The translations under genes were made by a program, and so were the position numbers. The notes beneath the pieces are model-generated. The model saw only the letters and a program-made list of their open reading frames with translations. It did not search any database and was not told where the DNA came from. Of a stretch of DNA of 64,000 nucleotides, positions 41,258 to 50,533 are shown one piece after another (the stretch's first letter is position 1; each line of letters begins with the position of its first letter). The stretch comes from Lactonifactor sp050944855 (GTDB lineage: Bacteria > Bacillota > Clostridia > Lachnospirales > Lachnospiraceae), in assembly GCA_050944855.1 (NCBI GenBank), contig JBMNRU010000003.1, forward strand, positions 62,001 to 126,000, given 5' to 3'.

Positions 41258-42148
41258 TCATTTCATTTCCAGCATTTTAAGCGGGATCATACGGATCTCT
41301 TCGTAGGTTTCTTTCTGATATGCAGTGTTTAATGGAAAGGTTGCTTCGTCCTCTACCGTTTCGATCGTAATCGCCGGCAATTTTAAATATTCCGAATAAT
41401 ATTGGACAGAATTGCCGCCGCTGAAATTCGTAATCATTTCTTCCTCTTTTTTCCCCAGATGGTAATGGGAAACTTTTTGAAAGGATCTGGCCAACCGATG
41501 ACTGTGCAGATTATACCGCACCGGCATGGCTTTCCGATAATAGTAAATTACCTTCCCCCTGGAATGAAAATCCAGATATCCGATGGAATCATAAGACTGA
41601 AAGATCTGGATCAGCGCCTGTGTTTCATTTTCACTGGCCGGATATTCCCATGGCTGCTGCCTTACATACGAGGCACAGGGGAAATTCCGGTTAATATCAA
41701 TGCCTCTGGCATTGTATTTCCAGTAATGGGCATCCATCTGCTTCATACGGATTTCCTGACGCAAAATAGGATTTTGTATTGCCGAAAATCCGTTCAATGC
41801 AATTTCATACCCATCCGGATTCACCAATGGAATAAAACAAATCGAATATTGATCCAGCATAGAACGAATGGGATATCTGTCCTCCATTTTTTCCTGTTTT
41901 TCATAATACGTACAATATTCTTCTATCATTTTTAATAAAAGAATCGGATTAATGGTTTCTCTTCCATGAATACCGGCCGTGCAGAATAGGACTTTCTCCC
42001 CTAATCCTATCCGCAGCATGGGAATGGGCCTGGCATCATGACTTTGTCCTATCATACGACAGATCACAAAATCGGAATATACTTCTGCCATCTGCATCAT
42101 ATGCGTAAGAATGTCCTCATAGGAAAACCGGGTTCCCAATGTGATCAT
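41258..42148 (-). CDS. M14-family zinc carboxypeptidase
   Basis: A 296-residue metallopeptidase. Zinc ligands are the HxxE of AGIHGRETINP (about residues 60-70) and the His of YLDFHSRG (about residue 190). Substrate Arg and Asn are in NARGIDINRNFP, and the catalytic Glu is in TIETVEDEATFP. Members of this size act on gamma-D-Glu-meso-DAP bonds or short peptides. No signal peptide is seen, so it is probably cytosolic and may recycle muropeptides (inference). The start at 42148 has GGAGGGGG upstream; an in-frame Met 14 codons earlier has no ribosome-binding site. Confidence 0.86.
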   Translation of the reverse strand: MITLGTRFSYEDILTHMMQMAEVYSDFVICRMIGQSHDARPIPMLRIGLGEKVLFCTAGIHGRETINPILLLKMIEEYCTYYEKQEKMEDRYPIRSMLDQYSICFIPLVNPDGYEIALNGFSAIQNPILRQEIRMKQMDAHYWKYNARGIDINRNFPCASYVRQQPWEYPASENETQALIQIFQSYDSIGYLDFHSRGKVIYYYRKAMPVRYNLHSHRLARSFQKVSHYHLGKKEEEMITNFSGGNSVQYYSEYLKLPAITIETVEDEATFPLNTAYQKETYEEIRMIPLKMLEMK

Positions 42149-42229
42149 AAAAAATCCCCCTCCATATATGTTTTGGTAAATACTCGCCAAAACACTATAT
42201 GCGAAGGGGACATCTTTTATGCCAAAAGC

Positions 42230-43477
42230 TTACGGGCGAACCTGTCCGTTTCCGTAAATAATATATTTTGTTGTCGTCAGTGCCAAAAGACCCATCGGTC
42301 CTCTTGCGTGAAGCTTTTGCGTGCTGATACCGATCTCAGCACCATAGCCGAACTCAAATCCATCGGTAAAACGGGTAGATGCATTGACATAGACTGCCGC
42401 TGCGTCTACTTCATCCAGGAATTTCTGCGCATTGGCATAATTCTGGGTGAGAATCGCTTCGGAATGTTTGGTATTATAACGGTTGATATGTGCAATGGCT
42501 TCCTCCACAGAACCCACCGTTTTGACAGAGATCATATAATCCAGGTATTCTCTTCCCCAGTCTTCTTCCGTTGCTGCCTCACAGCCCGGGATCAGGGCAA
42601 CCGCATTTTCATCACCGCGGATGGCAACCTGCTTTTCCTGCAGTTTTTTGCCGATCACAGGAAGAAATGCATCTTTTACTTTTTCATGTACCAGCAGAGA
42701 CTCACAGGCATTGCATACGCCTACCCGCTGTGTCTTTGCATTGATCACAATATCGGCTGCATTGTCCAGATCTGCGCTTTCATCTACAAAAATATGGCAG
42801 TTTCCGGTACCTGTTTCAATCACTGGAACTGTACTGTTATTGACAACGGCGCGAATGAGCCCTGCACCGCCCCGGGGAATCAGCACATCAATATACTGAT
42901 TCAGTTTCATAAAGGCAGCAGCTGTCTCACGGGAAGTATCCTCAATCAGCTGAATGGCATCTTCTGTCACACCGGCCTCAGCCAGCGTATGGCGCAGGCA
43001 CTTTACAATGGCCTGATTGGAACAGATCGCATCACTTCCGCCCTTTAGTACCACCACATTGCCCGTCTTAAAACATAGGCCAAAAGCATCTGCGGTAACA
43101 TTGGGTCTGGCCTCATAAATAATACCAATTACGCCAAGAGGCACACGTTTCTGTCCGATCAGCAGACCATTCGGTCTTTTTTTCATGCCCAATACTTCAC
43201 CTATTGGATCATCCAGTTCTGCAATCTGGCGCAGGCCTTCTGCCATACCTTCAATTCTTTCTTCTGTCAGCATCAGACGATCGATCAATCCGTCCGGCAT
43301 GTTATTTTCACGTCCCTTTTCCACGTCTTTTGCATTAGCTTCCAGAATTTCTTTGGACGCGGCCACCAAATCTTTGGCAGCCTGACGCAGTACCTGGTTT
43401 TTTACTGTAGTAGAAAGATTTCGCATCACAGGCTCCGCTGCTTTGGCTTTCCTTCCCATTTCTTCTAATATTGTCAT
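42230..43477 (-). CDS. proA: Gamma-glutamyl phosphate reductase
   Basis: A 415-residue ALDH-fold enzyme reducing gamma-glutamyl phosphate to glutamate semialdehyde for proline synthesis. Motifs: IYEARPNVTADAFGLCFKTGN (two adjacent motifs, about 125-145), the catalytic Cys in RVGVCNACESLLVH (about residue 255), and ASTRFTDGFEFGYGAEIGIST near the C-terminus. Normal length. It is the last gene of proB-DUF896-fthC-proA and lies 15 nt after fthC. Confidence 0.97.
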   Translation of the reverse strand: MTILEEMGRKAKAAEPVMRNLSTTVKNQVLRQAAKDLVAASKEILEANAKDVEKGRENNMPDGLIDRLMLTEERIEGMAEGLRQIAELDDPIGEVLGMKKRPNGLLIGQKRVPLGVIGIIYEARPNVTADAFGLCFKTGNVVVLKGGSDAICSNQAIVKCLRHTLAEAGVTEDAIQLIEDTSRETAAAFMKLNQYIDVLIPRGGAGLIRAVVNNSTVPVIETGTGNCHIFVDESADLDNAADIVINAKTQRVGVCNACESLLVHEKVKDAFLPVIGKKLQEKQVAIRGDENAVALIPGCEAATEEDWGREYLDYMISVKTVGSVEEAIAHINRYNTKHSEAILTQNYANAQKFLDEVDAAAVYVNASTRFTDGFEFGYGAEIGISTQKLHARGPMGLLALTTTKYIIYGNGQVRP

Positions 43478-43492
43478 TTTGTATCCTCCACT

Positions 43493-44041
43493 CTATTCTA
43501 TCGTTCTTTTTTCTGTAATTACTTTTGTCGGGAAAATATCGGTCTCTTCTGCCGGCGCTTCCGGAACAATCTGGAACTCAAAGGCAATGGCTACCGTCGG
43601 ATGCTTGGTATGTACACTTAAATAACGGTCATAGAAACCGGCTCCATAACCTACGCGATGCCGGTTTGGATCAAACGCCACACCGGGAACGATAAGCAAT
43701 GCATCTTCTTCCTCTGCTACTTCTCCCGTTACCGGTTCCGGTACATGAAAATTGCCCGGCTGAAGCTGATCGAAGGTTTCCAGATAATAATATGTCATAT
43801 GGTGTCCATGGGTCTTGGGAACCGCTACCCTTTTGCCCATCTCCCATGCTTTTTCGATCAGTTCCTTTGTGCTGGCCTCTTTATTATAGTCTGCATAGGC
43901 ATAAATGCAGGAGGCCTGCTGAAACTCGGGAAGACTGCATACCGTTTCACAGATAATATGACTCATCGCCGTAACTTCTTCCGGCGTAGTCTCCCGTCTC
44001 TTCGCAAAAATTTTTTTCCTAATGTCTTGTTTTGTTTCCAT
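43493..44041 (-). CDS. fthC: 5-formyltetrahydrofolate cyclo-ligase
   Basis: A 182-residue enzyme that converts 5-formyl-THF to 5,10-methenyl-THF with ATP. N-terminal KQDIRKKIFAKRRE, the Glu-Val-Thr stretch and the C-terminal DALLIVPGVAFDPNRHRVGYGAGFYDRYL (read as two adjacent motifs; Lys/Arg and GYG-GG-YDR) are diagnostic. It overlaps the upstream DUF896 gene by 23 nt. Its presence inside the proline operon is unrelated in pathway but translationally coupled. Confidence 0.93.
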   Translation of the reverse strand: METKQDIRKKIFAKRRETTPEEVTAMSHIICETVCSLPEFQQASCIYAYADYNKEASTKELIEKAWEMGKRVAVPKTHGHHMTYYYLETFDQLQPGNFHVPEPVTGEVAEEEDALLIVPGVAFDPNRHRVGYGAGFYDRYLSVHTKHPTVAIAFEFQIVPEAPAEETDIFPTKVITEKRTIE

Positions 44042-44240
44042 ACTTATCTCCCAGATTTATAATGGTTCCGTCTTCCTGTTCCACATCAATATTGTCCAGC
44101 TGGCACTTCAGATTCATCTTAAAACTCTCTATAAACTCTCGCCTTAAGTGCTGCTGCTCCACTTTTTCCTCTTCGGTCAGCCCCACACTTTTCGACTTAT
44201 GAGCCAATTCATTGATCCGCTTGATCTTCTGTTCTTCCAT
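44019..44240 (-). CDS. DUF896 (YnzC-like) protein
   Basis: A 73-residue protein with the helical-hairpin N-terminus MEEQKIKRINELAHKSK and GLTEEEKVEQQHLRREFIESF, which define DUF896/YnzC. In Bacillus, ynzC lies in the SOS operon with yneA; here it is instead between proB and fthC. Function is unknown. Its 3' end overlaps fthC by 23 nt. Confidence 0.88.
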   Translation of the reverse strand: MEEQKIKRINELAHKSKSVGLTEEEKVEQQHLRREFIESFKMNLKCQLDNIDVEQEDGTIINLGDKYGNKTRH

Positions 44241-44257
44241 TTTATCTCTAACTCCTT

Positions 44258-45103
44258 CTACAGCAACTTCTCAATATAATCGATCAGATAAAACTCTTCT
44301 TTGGCATTTCCAAGAAACAGAGTTCCATAATCCTTTCCCTGTATAATTTTATGGATCACATGAAAATCCTCTCCATTGGCAATGACCATGTCTGCACCGG
44401 CCCCTGTGGCAATGGTGGCGGCTGACAATTTCGTGGCCATGCCTCCGGTTCCCACTGTGCTGGTAGGACCTTTACCCATCTCCATCAGATGGTCGTCCAG
44501 AGATTCTACCAGATCGATAAATTTCGCATTTGGATTGGTATTGGGATCATCTGTGAACAGTCCGTCAATATCCGACAAAAGCAGCAGCATATCGGCACCG
44601 ATCAATGCAGCTACCACGGCTGAAAGGGTGTCATTATCACCAAACTCAATCTCATAAGTGGAAATGGTATCATTCTCATTTACGATGGGGATCGTTCCCA
44701 TGCGCAGCAGTTCCTGGAAGGTACGTTTTGCATTCTTTCTGTTCAGATCATCCACCATGGTGTTTTTGGTCATCAAAATCTGTGCAGCGACCTGATTGTA
44801 TTCGGCAAACAGTTTTTGATAGATCATCATCAGACGTGCCTGTCCCACTGCTGCACAGGCCTGTTTCTGTGTAAGATCCTCCGGTTTCTTCTGATGTCCC
44901 AGCGCCTTACTGCCTACTGCGATCGCTCCGGAAGACACCAATACTACGTCCTTTCCCTGATTCCGCAGATCGCTTAGCTCCCTTACCAGAATTTCTAACT
45001 TAATTAAGTCCAGTTCCCCCGTATCTTTATGATGCAAAGAGGATGAACCTACCTTTATCACAATCCGTTTTTTATCCTTCAAGCGTTCTCTTATGTTGTT
45101 CAT
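44258..45103 (-). CDS. proB: Glutamate 5-kinase (without PUA domain)
   Basis: A 281-residue amino-acid kinase that phosphorylates glutamate for proline synthesis. Motifs: KVGSSSLHHKDTGELD (about 17-32), VLVSSGAIAVGSKALG (about 54-69), NENDTISTYEIEFGDNDTLSA-like block (about 140-160), and TVGTGGMATKLSAATIATGAGADMVIANG. The C-terminal PUA domain of longer ProB (about 370 residues) is absent, as in many Clostridia. Proline feedback may therefore differ. It heads the operon ending in proA. Confidence 0.95.
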   Translation of the reverse strand: MNNIRERLKDKKRIVIKVGSSSLHHKDTGELDLIKLEILVRELSDLRNQGKDVVLVSSGAIAVGSKALGHQKKPEDLTQKQACAAVGQARLMMIYQKLFAEYNQVAAQILMTKNTMVDDLNRKNAKRTFQELLRMGTIPIVNENDTISTYEIEFGDNDTLSAVVAALIGADMLLLLSDIDGLFTDDPNTNPNAKFIDLVESLDDHLMEMGKGPTSTVGTGGMATKLSAATIATGAGADMVIANGEDFHVIHKIIQGKDYGTLFLGNAKEEFYLIDYIEKLL

Positions 45104-45187
45104 GATGCTTTTAGCTCCTTACTCTGTCCATTTAAGTTATCTTACAACATTTTTCTGTATACGTCCAGAGAAATTGACCAGGATCAA

Positions 45188-45670
45188 TTAACTGGAATAG
45201 TTCTCTAAAAAGCTGTATAAAGCATCTGAAGATTCTATCTGTTTTCCTTCCTGCAGCTCTTCCTGCAGCTCTTGGGGCAGTTCGGTCACGGCAATTGCCG
45301 TATATTCAAACACCGTAGTTCCATCCTCTAAATACACGGTCACATACCCCTGATCCTCTTTTAGTAAAAAGCTTCTGTTTTCTTCTTTCATCTGACGCAA
45401 AACCACCTGTTCAGAAGAATAAGAAATCAAACGGTATGCTTCGGTATCATATTCCCCCGTATCCGCGTTGTAATGCTGAAATGTATACATGGTGCCATTT
45501 TCCGTCATCTGCGGCTGCGCTGCCGTCTGACTGGCCTTCAAACTGCGCATTTCCTTCCTTAATTCCGTCAGTTCTGTATTCGTATGACGGATGGTATACG
45601 CTCCCGTAAATCCCAATATAAGCAAAAAAACTGCATAAAGTAAGCCGATACCATAGATTTGTTTTCTCAT
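45188..45670 (-). CDS. Membrane-anchored protein with BofC-C-like domain
   Basis: A 160-residue protein: one N-terminal membrane helix (about 8-26), a short coiled stretch (TELTELRKEMRSLKAS), and a C-terminal domain ending GYVTVYLEDGTTVFEYTAI...LPQELQEELQEG...LYSFLENYSS. This end resembles the C-terminal domain of BofC, a forespore intermembrane regulator of SpoIVB signalling; the match is from memory and low in identity. It follows the DUF3048 lipoprotein gene by 41 nt. Function unassigned. Confidence 0.6.
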   Translation of the reverse strand: MRKQIYGIGLLYAVFLLILGFTGAYTIRHTNTELTELRKEMRSLKASQTAAQPQMTENGTMYTFQHYNADTGEYDTEAYRLISYSSEQVVLRQMKEENRSFLLKEDQGYVTVYLEDGTTVFEYTAIAVTELPQELQEELQEGKQIESSDALYSFLENYSS

Positions 45671-45711
45671 AAAACCACTCCTTTTCTATAGTATCGGCCT
45701 ATTTTCTGCTT

Positions 45712-46896
45712 TTATTCAGCTGTTGTTTCCTCAGTTCCTGTTACTTCTTCTGCTTCCGGTATTGCCTGCGGTTCTGCATTGATATCACGAACTTCAATGC
45801 GTCCGGCATCGTTGTTATTCACAGCACATACCCAGGTCTTGCCCGTGTTCAGTGTGATTTCATTGCCGTCGGCATCATAATAACGGGACGGACCCCATTC
45901 ACTGTCTTTTTTCCAGGTAATATCTATGGCTTTTCCATCGGTAATATAAATACCGGTGCCCCCTGCTATACAATCTAAATCCAGATATCCATGATCATCC
46001 AATGCAATGGTAGAAAAATTCTGAATGATAATATTCTTATAGGTTAACTGCTCATCTGTCAGCTGATCGATCTGTGCTGCCCCATACTGAAATCTTTTAT
46101 ACAGCCCTGTTTCCTCATCATATTCAAACCAGGGATCATTGACAGCATAATGAGGAGACACATACGTAGCAGCGTATCCGCTGTCCATATTGACAGACTC
46201 TCCCACCTTCGCGAACTGATAATGTCCGGTGTAGTCGTCCGCATACTGTGTTCTGTAACCATTTTTTTCAATAGCTGCTGCAATGCCCTCGGCACTGGTA
46301 TAACAGTTATGCGGTGCCTTTCTGTCCGTGGTACGATAAAAAATGCCTTCCCCTGCGTAGCCGCTGACCGGTCCTACGTCTTTCTGTGCTGCCAAACCGC
46401 TGATATTATCCACACCGTCCCGGTTCAGATGCTCTACCGCATAAACAGCCTGTCCAAAATGAGTATAAATGGCATCAAATTCTCTTGCAAAATAAATATA
46501 ATACGTACGGCAGCTTCTGACGGAACCGATCTTATCCAGATCGTCATAATCTTCAAAAATACCCATCAACCGGGTGATATTGCCTTCTACCGGCGCTTCG
46601 TATACAACCCCTGCTTTTGCAATTCCGGCCTGGGGCACTGCTGCCTGAATATTATTCAGCATCACGGCTACCGGTCTGCGTGTTCCGATCTCTTCCGGCA
46701 CGTATTCACCGGTCAGATAGCTTTTTACCTGGCCCTCAGGTATTGCTTCCACATCAGGATCCTCTGCTTCCAGAACTTCTTCCTCCGGTTCTTCCTGCAC
46801 TTCCTCTACAGGTTCTGCCGCTTCTTCTTTCTTGCCGCATCCGGCCAGCATAACAGCTGCCAGTGCAAATACAAGCAATCCCTTATAATGTTTCAT
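45712..46896 (-). CDS. DUF3048 (YerB-like) lipoprotein
   Basis: A 394-residue lipoprotein. The signal peptide ends in the lipobox VMLAGCGKKE (Cys at about residue 20), followed by an acidic spacer. The DUF3048 region starts at about residue 60 (GTRRPVAVMLNNIQAAVPQAG) and continues with EAPVEGNITRLMGIF and VRSCRTYYIYFAREFDAIY. Bacillus YerB is also a lipoprotein; its role is unclear. The start at 46896 has GGGAGGAC upstream. It overlaps nothing and lies 14 nt after ybeY. Confidence 0.9.
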   Translation of the reverse strand: MKHYKGLLVFALAAVMLAGCGKKEEAAEPVEEVQEEPEEEVLEAEDPDVEAIPEGQVKSYLTGEYVPEEIGTRRPVAVMLNNIQAAVPQAGIAKAGVVYEAPVEGNITRLMGIFEDYDDLDKIGSVRSCRTYYIYFAREFDAIYTHFGQAVYAVEHLNRDGVDNISGLAAQKDVGPVSGYAGEGIFYRTTDRKAPHNCYTSAEGIAAAIEKNGYRTQYADDYTGHYQFAKVGESVNMDSGYAATYVSPHYAVNDPWFEYDEETGLYKRFQYGAAQIDQLTDEQLTYKNIIIQNFSTIALDDHGYLDLDCIAGGTGIYITDGKAIDITWKKDSEWGPSRYYDADGNEITLNTGKTWVCAVNNNDAGRIEVRDINAEPQAIPEAEEVTGTEETTAE

Positions 46897-46910
46897 TCTT
46901 TTGTCCTCCC

Positions 46911-47405
46911 TCATCTTTTGATGTCCAACATATTTAATATGGCTCTCTGTCTTGCTTCCATCTCAGCCGCCTCATTTTCTTCCATGTGATCGTATCCCAG
47001 AAGATGAAGCATACTGTGGGCAATCAGAAAGGCGTATTCCCTTACCTGACTGTGTCCGTAAGCTTGGGCCTGCTCCATCATCCGCGGAACCGAAATCATA
47101 ATATCACCCAGCATCAGTTCTCCCGTATCCGGATTAAAGCAGTCATCCATGGTTTCAATTATATCATAATCTGCGGGAAAAGGAAACGGAATCATGGGAA
47201 ATGACAAGACATCGGTTTCTTTATCAATATTTCTAAACTCCCTGTTTGTCTCCCGAATGACTTCTGCTGTTGTCAGAACCAGATTCACTTCCGCTTCATA
47301 AGGACATTTTTCATAATCCAGAGTACCTTCGATCACCCGCTCGGCAATGGCCTCGTAATCCAACTCTAATGTTCCATCATATTCATTATCAATTTGAATG
47401 GTCAC
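46911..47405 (-). CDS. ybeY: Endoribonuclease YbeY (rRNA maturation)
   Basis: About 165 residues. The zinc-binding signature HSMLHLLGYDH (HxxxHxxGxDH) is near the C-terminus, with TADIRETNREFRNIDKETDVLSFPM-like sequence (here VIRETNREFRNIDKETDVLSFP) earlier. YbeY processes 16S rRNA 3' ends and takes part in ribosome quality control. The GTG at 47405 is chosen because AGGGG lies 7 nt upstream; a longer frame would need a start inside phoH without a site. It overlaps phoH by 17 nt. Confidence 0.93.
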   Translation of the reverse strand: MTIQIDNEYDGTLELDYEAIAERVIEGTLDYEKCPYEAEVNLVLTTAEVIRETNREFRNIDKETDVLSFPMIPFPFPADYDIIETMDDCFNPDTGELMLGDIMISVPRMMEQAQAYGHSQVREYAFLIAHSMLHLLGYDHMEENEAAEMEARQRAILNMLDIKR

Positions 47406-48405
47406 TGGTTCCCCTCCTTCGTCTGCCGTCTGCTTTATTCGGTTTCGCCTTTTTCTCATAAGCATCATATGCCTGTACGATCTTTTGTACCAGCGGATGA
47501 CGCACAACGTCTTTGCTGGTCAGCTGACAAAAGGCAATGCCTTCTACCTTCTTTAATACCTGACAAGCCACATCCAGACCGGACTTTGCCCCGGAAGGAA
47601 GGTCTTTCTGAGACAGGTCGCCGGTAATGATTACTTTGGAACCGAATCCAATTCGTGTCAAAAACATCTTCATCTGTGCCGGTGTGGTATTCTGCGCCTC
47701 ATCCAGAATAATAAAGGCATTATCCAATGTTCTTCCCCTCATGTAAGCAAGAGGAGCCACTTCAATCAGCCCCTTTTCCATATTCTTGGCAAAAGACTCC
47801 GATCCCATGATCTGATACAAAGCGTCATACAGCGGACGCAGATAAGGATCCACCTTACTTTGCAGATCCCCCGGAAGAAATCCCAGCTTTTCACCCGCCT
47901 CAATGGCCGGACGGGTCAGTATGATACGGCTTACTTCCTCGTTTCGAAACGCAGTGATCGCCATGGCCATCGCCAGATAGGTCTTGCCGGTTCCCGCCGG
48001 TCCCAGACCAAATACGATCATTTGCTCACGGATCTGATCCACATATTGTTTCTGACCCAGGGTCTTTGGCTTAATAGGACGTCCATTTATCGTATGGCAG
48101 ATGCAGTCCCTGTCTATTTCCACCAGTGCAGACTCTTTTTCTTCCACCGCCAGGGCCAGCGCATAATTTACGTTTTGTTCTGTAATGACATTGCCCCGCT
48201 GGGAAAGTTGGATCAGCTGTTCCAGAATTCTCTTAGCGCTTCCCGCGCTGGCAGGGGTGCCCAGAATCTTTACTTTGCCATCCCGCTGGATCACCGTTAC
48301 ATTCAGCGTCCGCTCCAGCTTTTTTATATGCTCATCAAACTGCCCGAATACATTTCTGGCATGGTCTGCCGGCAATTCCATCTGTATTTCCACGATATTG
48401 TTCAT
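47389..48405 (-). CDS. phoH: PhoH-family ATPase (PhoL/YbeZ type)
   Basis: A 338-residue P-loop protein. An N-terminal KH-like region (about 10-80) precedes GLGPAGTGKTYLAMAMA (Walker A, about 133-149), RPAIEAGEKLGFLPGDLQ, AFIILDEAQNTTPAQMKMFLTR (Walker B, about 232-253) and ITGDLSQKDLP. PhoH-type proteins are paired with YbeY in rRNA handling. It overlaps yqfD by 4 nt and ybeY by 17 nt. Confidence 0.94.
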   Translation of the reverse strand: MNNIVEIQMELPADHARNVFGQFDEHIKKLERTLNVTVIQRDGKVKILGTPASAGSAKRILEQLIQLSQRGNVITEQNVNYALALAVEEKESALVEIDRDCICHTINGRPIKPKTLGQKQYVDQIREQMIVFGLGPAGTGKTYLAMAMAITAFRNEEVSRIILTRPAIEAGEKLGFLPGDLQSKVDPYLRPLYDALYQIMGSESFAKNMEKGLIEVAPLAYMRGRTLDNAFIILDEAQNTTPAQMKMFLTRIGFGSKVIITGDLSQKDLPSGAKSGLDVACQVLKKVEGIAFCQLTSKDVVRHPLVQKIVQAYDAYEKKAKPNKADGRRRRGTSDHSN

Positions 48406-49628
48406 TCTGTTTCCTGTGTCCTTTCTTCCACTACTTCCGTATCCTGCGGCTTTCCTGTTTTTTCAATCACACAGATCCGACCTTTTGCAACGCAGCAGGA
48501 ATCAGTCACATTTATTTTAACATGATTACTGCAGATTTGAACCCCTTTTTCTTTTAATTTTTCTAAAAAATAAGACAATTCCGTTTCTGCTTTTTTTCTG
48601 GCTTCCTGACCGGACATGGTGACCGGTATCTTTTCATATTCCAAATTGGTAACGGATCCGTAAGTAATTGGCAAAATAAAGTTTTCTGTCAAATGTACCC
48701 GTTCTGTATGGGTTACACTGTCAAAGGCAGCATAAGGAGCATGTCTGGTACCGGTTGCTGCCCGTACAGATAAAATCTGTAAAAAATAGTTTTTCTTTTT
48801 TTCTCCTGTATAAGTCCTTTTCTGGCTGGTGAGAGGAAATTCCTGATAATATTGATACGCCGTCTCCAGATAAATATCTGCATCGGAATGGACATACTGA
48901 TATCCGGCCACTTCTCCGTTATCACCCATAATATCCACCCTGCCCTGCACAAGGATTTCCCCTGCCTCACAGGTATCCCCTTCTTTTTTCAGCGGTGTTC
49001 CGCTGCGGGTGACGATAGACACAATGGTTCCGGTCTTCCCGGCCACAAGATCAATGGCACTGGTGCTGTCGGCATTTTCTTTGACTGTATAACGATCTGT
49101 ATTTTCCTGTATCTGCAGAATCAGTCTTGTACCCTGTATTTTGGCAGATACCCATATAATGTCCGGAAAGTTTCTCCGCAGTTGACCGGCAATCTGCGTA
49201 CAGTCAATTTTCTTTTTTAATATGCCGTGACGGATATCTTCTTCCTCCAGAAACGCAAGAATACTCTGTGTGGTATAGGTGAGATTTCCTTCCACGTGAA
49301 TATTCCAGATATGACGGGACAGAACAAATAGTAAAAGCAGGCACACGACAATCCCTGTTAAAAAGGCCTTTCGTTTTTTATTGCGGTAAAAAAAGAAAGG
49401 CAGACCTTTTTTCTCCAGAATTTGGATCCGTGTATGCGTTTTTCGGCATAAGGGTCTTAACCGATAAAAGTTCCGCACGCTGATTTCCGTTTCATAGTAA
49501 TTGTTACTATTCTGCAAATTCCATAATAAAATACCATGATTTCCGCATAAATTGATAAAACGTTCCGGTTCTCTGCTTAACAGCCTGATGCGCAGATATC
49601 CCTTACAATATTGTTTCCAGTCAGCCAT
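48402..49628 (-). CDS. yqfD: Sporulation protein YqfD
   Basis: A 408-residue membrane protein with an N-terminal region rich in Arg, one clear membrane segment (about 90-108), and a large extracytoplasmic part. YqfD of Bacillus is SigE-controlled and needed for efficient sporulation, and it lies with yqfC and phoH as here. The domain contains IEGNLTYT-like blocks (HVEGNLTYTTQSILAFLEEEDI) and PLKKEGDTCEAGEILVQGRVD. It overlaps phoH by 4 nt. Confidence 0.92.
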   Translation of the reverse strand: MADWKQYCKGYLRIRLLSREPERFINLCGNHGILLWNLQNSNNYYETEISVRNFYRLRPLCRKTHTRIQILEKKGLPFFFYRNKKRKAFLTGIVVCLLLLFVLSRHIWNIHVEGNLTYTTQSILAFLEEEDIRHGILKKKIDCTQIAGQLRRNFPDIIWVSAKIQGTRLILQIQENTDRYTVKENADSTSAIDLVAGKTGTIVSIVTRSGTPLKKEGDTCEAGEILVQGRVDIMGDNGEVAGYQYVHSDADIYLETAYQYYQEFPLTSQKRTYTGEKKKNYFLQILSVRAATGTRHAPYAAFDSVTHTERVHLTENFILPITYGSVTNLEYEKIPVTMSGQEARKKAETELSYFLEKLKEKGVQICSNHVKINVTDSCCVAKGRICVIEKTGKPQDTEVVEERTQETE

Positions 49629-49641
49629 GGCAGTTCCTCCG

Positions 49642-49920
49642 TTACAAACAATATACGATATTCCGGATACATCCGGTAATTTTCATTTCTTCCTTGGTAT
49701 AATACGTAATCTGCAGATGCGTTCCTTCAATGCGGATGCAGCTTTTTCTGAGCTGTATCATCAGATGATCTGCTTCATATTCCATGATACATTTATAATT
49801 CTCTACAAATACCTCACGGGCGCCGGTAATTGTAACGATGGGATCCTGATATGCCAAATCTCCCGGGATCTGCAAGGCGTTCACCAGATTGCCGGCCAGG
49901 GAATGTTTCTTTTTCTTCAC
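49642..49920 (-). CDS. yqfC: Sporulation protein YqfC
   Basis: A 92-residue YqfC-family protein: an N-terminal basic stretch (MKKKKHSLAGNLVNALQIPGDL), then YQDPIVTITGAREVFVENYKCIMEYEADHLMIQL in the conserved core. In Bacillus, yqfC and yqfD are adjacent members of the SigE regulon. It lies 13 nt upstream of yqfD. The start is preceded by GGAG about nine nt upstream. Confidence 0.9.
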   Translation of the reverse strand: MKKKKHSLAGNLVNALQIPGDLAYQDPIVTITGAREVFVENYKCIMEYEADHLMIQLRKSCIRIEGTHLQITYYTKEEMKITGCIRNIVYCL

Positions 49921-49954
49921 GGGATCACTCCTGGCTTTTATTCCCTACTATATG

Positions 49955-49999
49955 AAAAAAGAAACGGCCCTATTCCTGTTTTATCAGGAAAAGGAGCCG
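49955..49999 (-). terminator. Terminator overlapping the end of the DUF2284 gene
   Basis: On the minus strand CGGCTCCTTTTCCTG (from 49999) pairs with CAGGAATAGGGCCG (to 49965), with mismatches, and TTTCTTTTTT follows. The first arm contains the last codons and stop of the DUF2284 gene. Confidence 0.75.
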
Positions 50000-50529
50000 C
50001 CTAAAAAGAGAATCCCAAACCACAGGATCTCCTGCATACTTAACATATACTCCATATGAAATTTTTCAGCCAGTTCTGTTACAACGATCCCATGGCTTTC
50101 AATACAGGGATGCATCTGATCCAGATGACGGCATGGGCCGTTGGGCCATGCACACGTCTCACAAATATCACAGGAATCGGAAGACAAAGCCAGACAGTCT
50201 ACGTCATGTTTCTTTAAAAAATTTTCCAGCTCTGTTACAATTTTTTCATGCCCCATGCGGGTTTTTAACATTTCCTGCATGTCGGTGATATCTGAGATTT
50301 CTGCCACAGTGGAAAAAAACACCGCTTTTTTATAGGCCTTGCACTTTTTTTCACATTCTGTCACACTTCCCACCGCCGGCGGACACGCCCAGGTAGAATT
50401 ATATCGTTCACATTCATTTTGACAGATCATACGCACCCGCTCTGTAAATGTCAGTTCTTCAGGATCAAAAAAGTGATACTGAAATATGGGAAACTGCGCC
50501 ATATATTCCTCAAGTTCTTTTTGCTGCAT
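49984..50529 (-). CDS. DUF2284 cysteine-rich metal-binding protein
   Basis: A 181-residue protein with two Cys-rich groups: CQNECERYNSTWACPPAVGSVTECEKKC (split across about residues 34-61) and CDICETCAWPNGPCRHLDQMHPC (about 123-145). This layout defines DUF2284, predicted Fe-S or zinc proteins of unknown role. No membrane segment. Its start is 4 nt after the dihydrouridine synthase stop, so the two share a transcript that ends at the adjacent terminator. Confidence 0.85.
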   Translation of the reverse strand: MQQKELEEYMAQFPIFQYHFFDPEELTFTERVRMICQNECERYNSTWACPPAVGSVTECEKKCKAYKKAVFFSTVAEISDITDMQEMLKTRMGHEKIVTELENFLKKHDVDCLALSSDSCDICETCAWPNGPCRHLDQMHPCIESHGIVVTELAEKFHMEYMLSMQEILWFGILFLGGSFS

Positions 50530-50533
50530 AGTA

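Noticed and set aside
42038..43048. 336-residue plus-strand open frame opposite proA
   Set aside because: The opposite strand encodes a complete ProA with all motifs; the plus product is unlike any known protein.
45181..45200. AATTGA/TCAATT hairpin near the end of the BofC-like gene as a terminator
   Set aside because: Six AT-rich pairs and no T-run; too weak to support.
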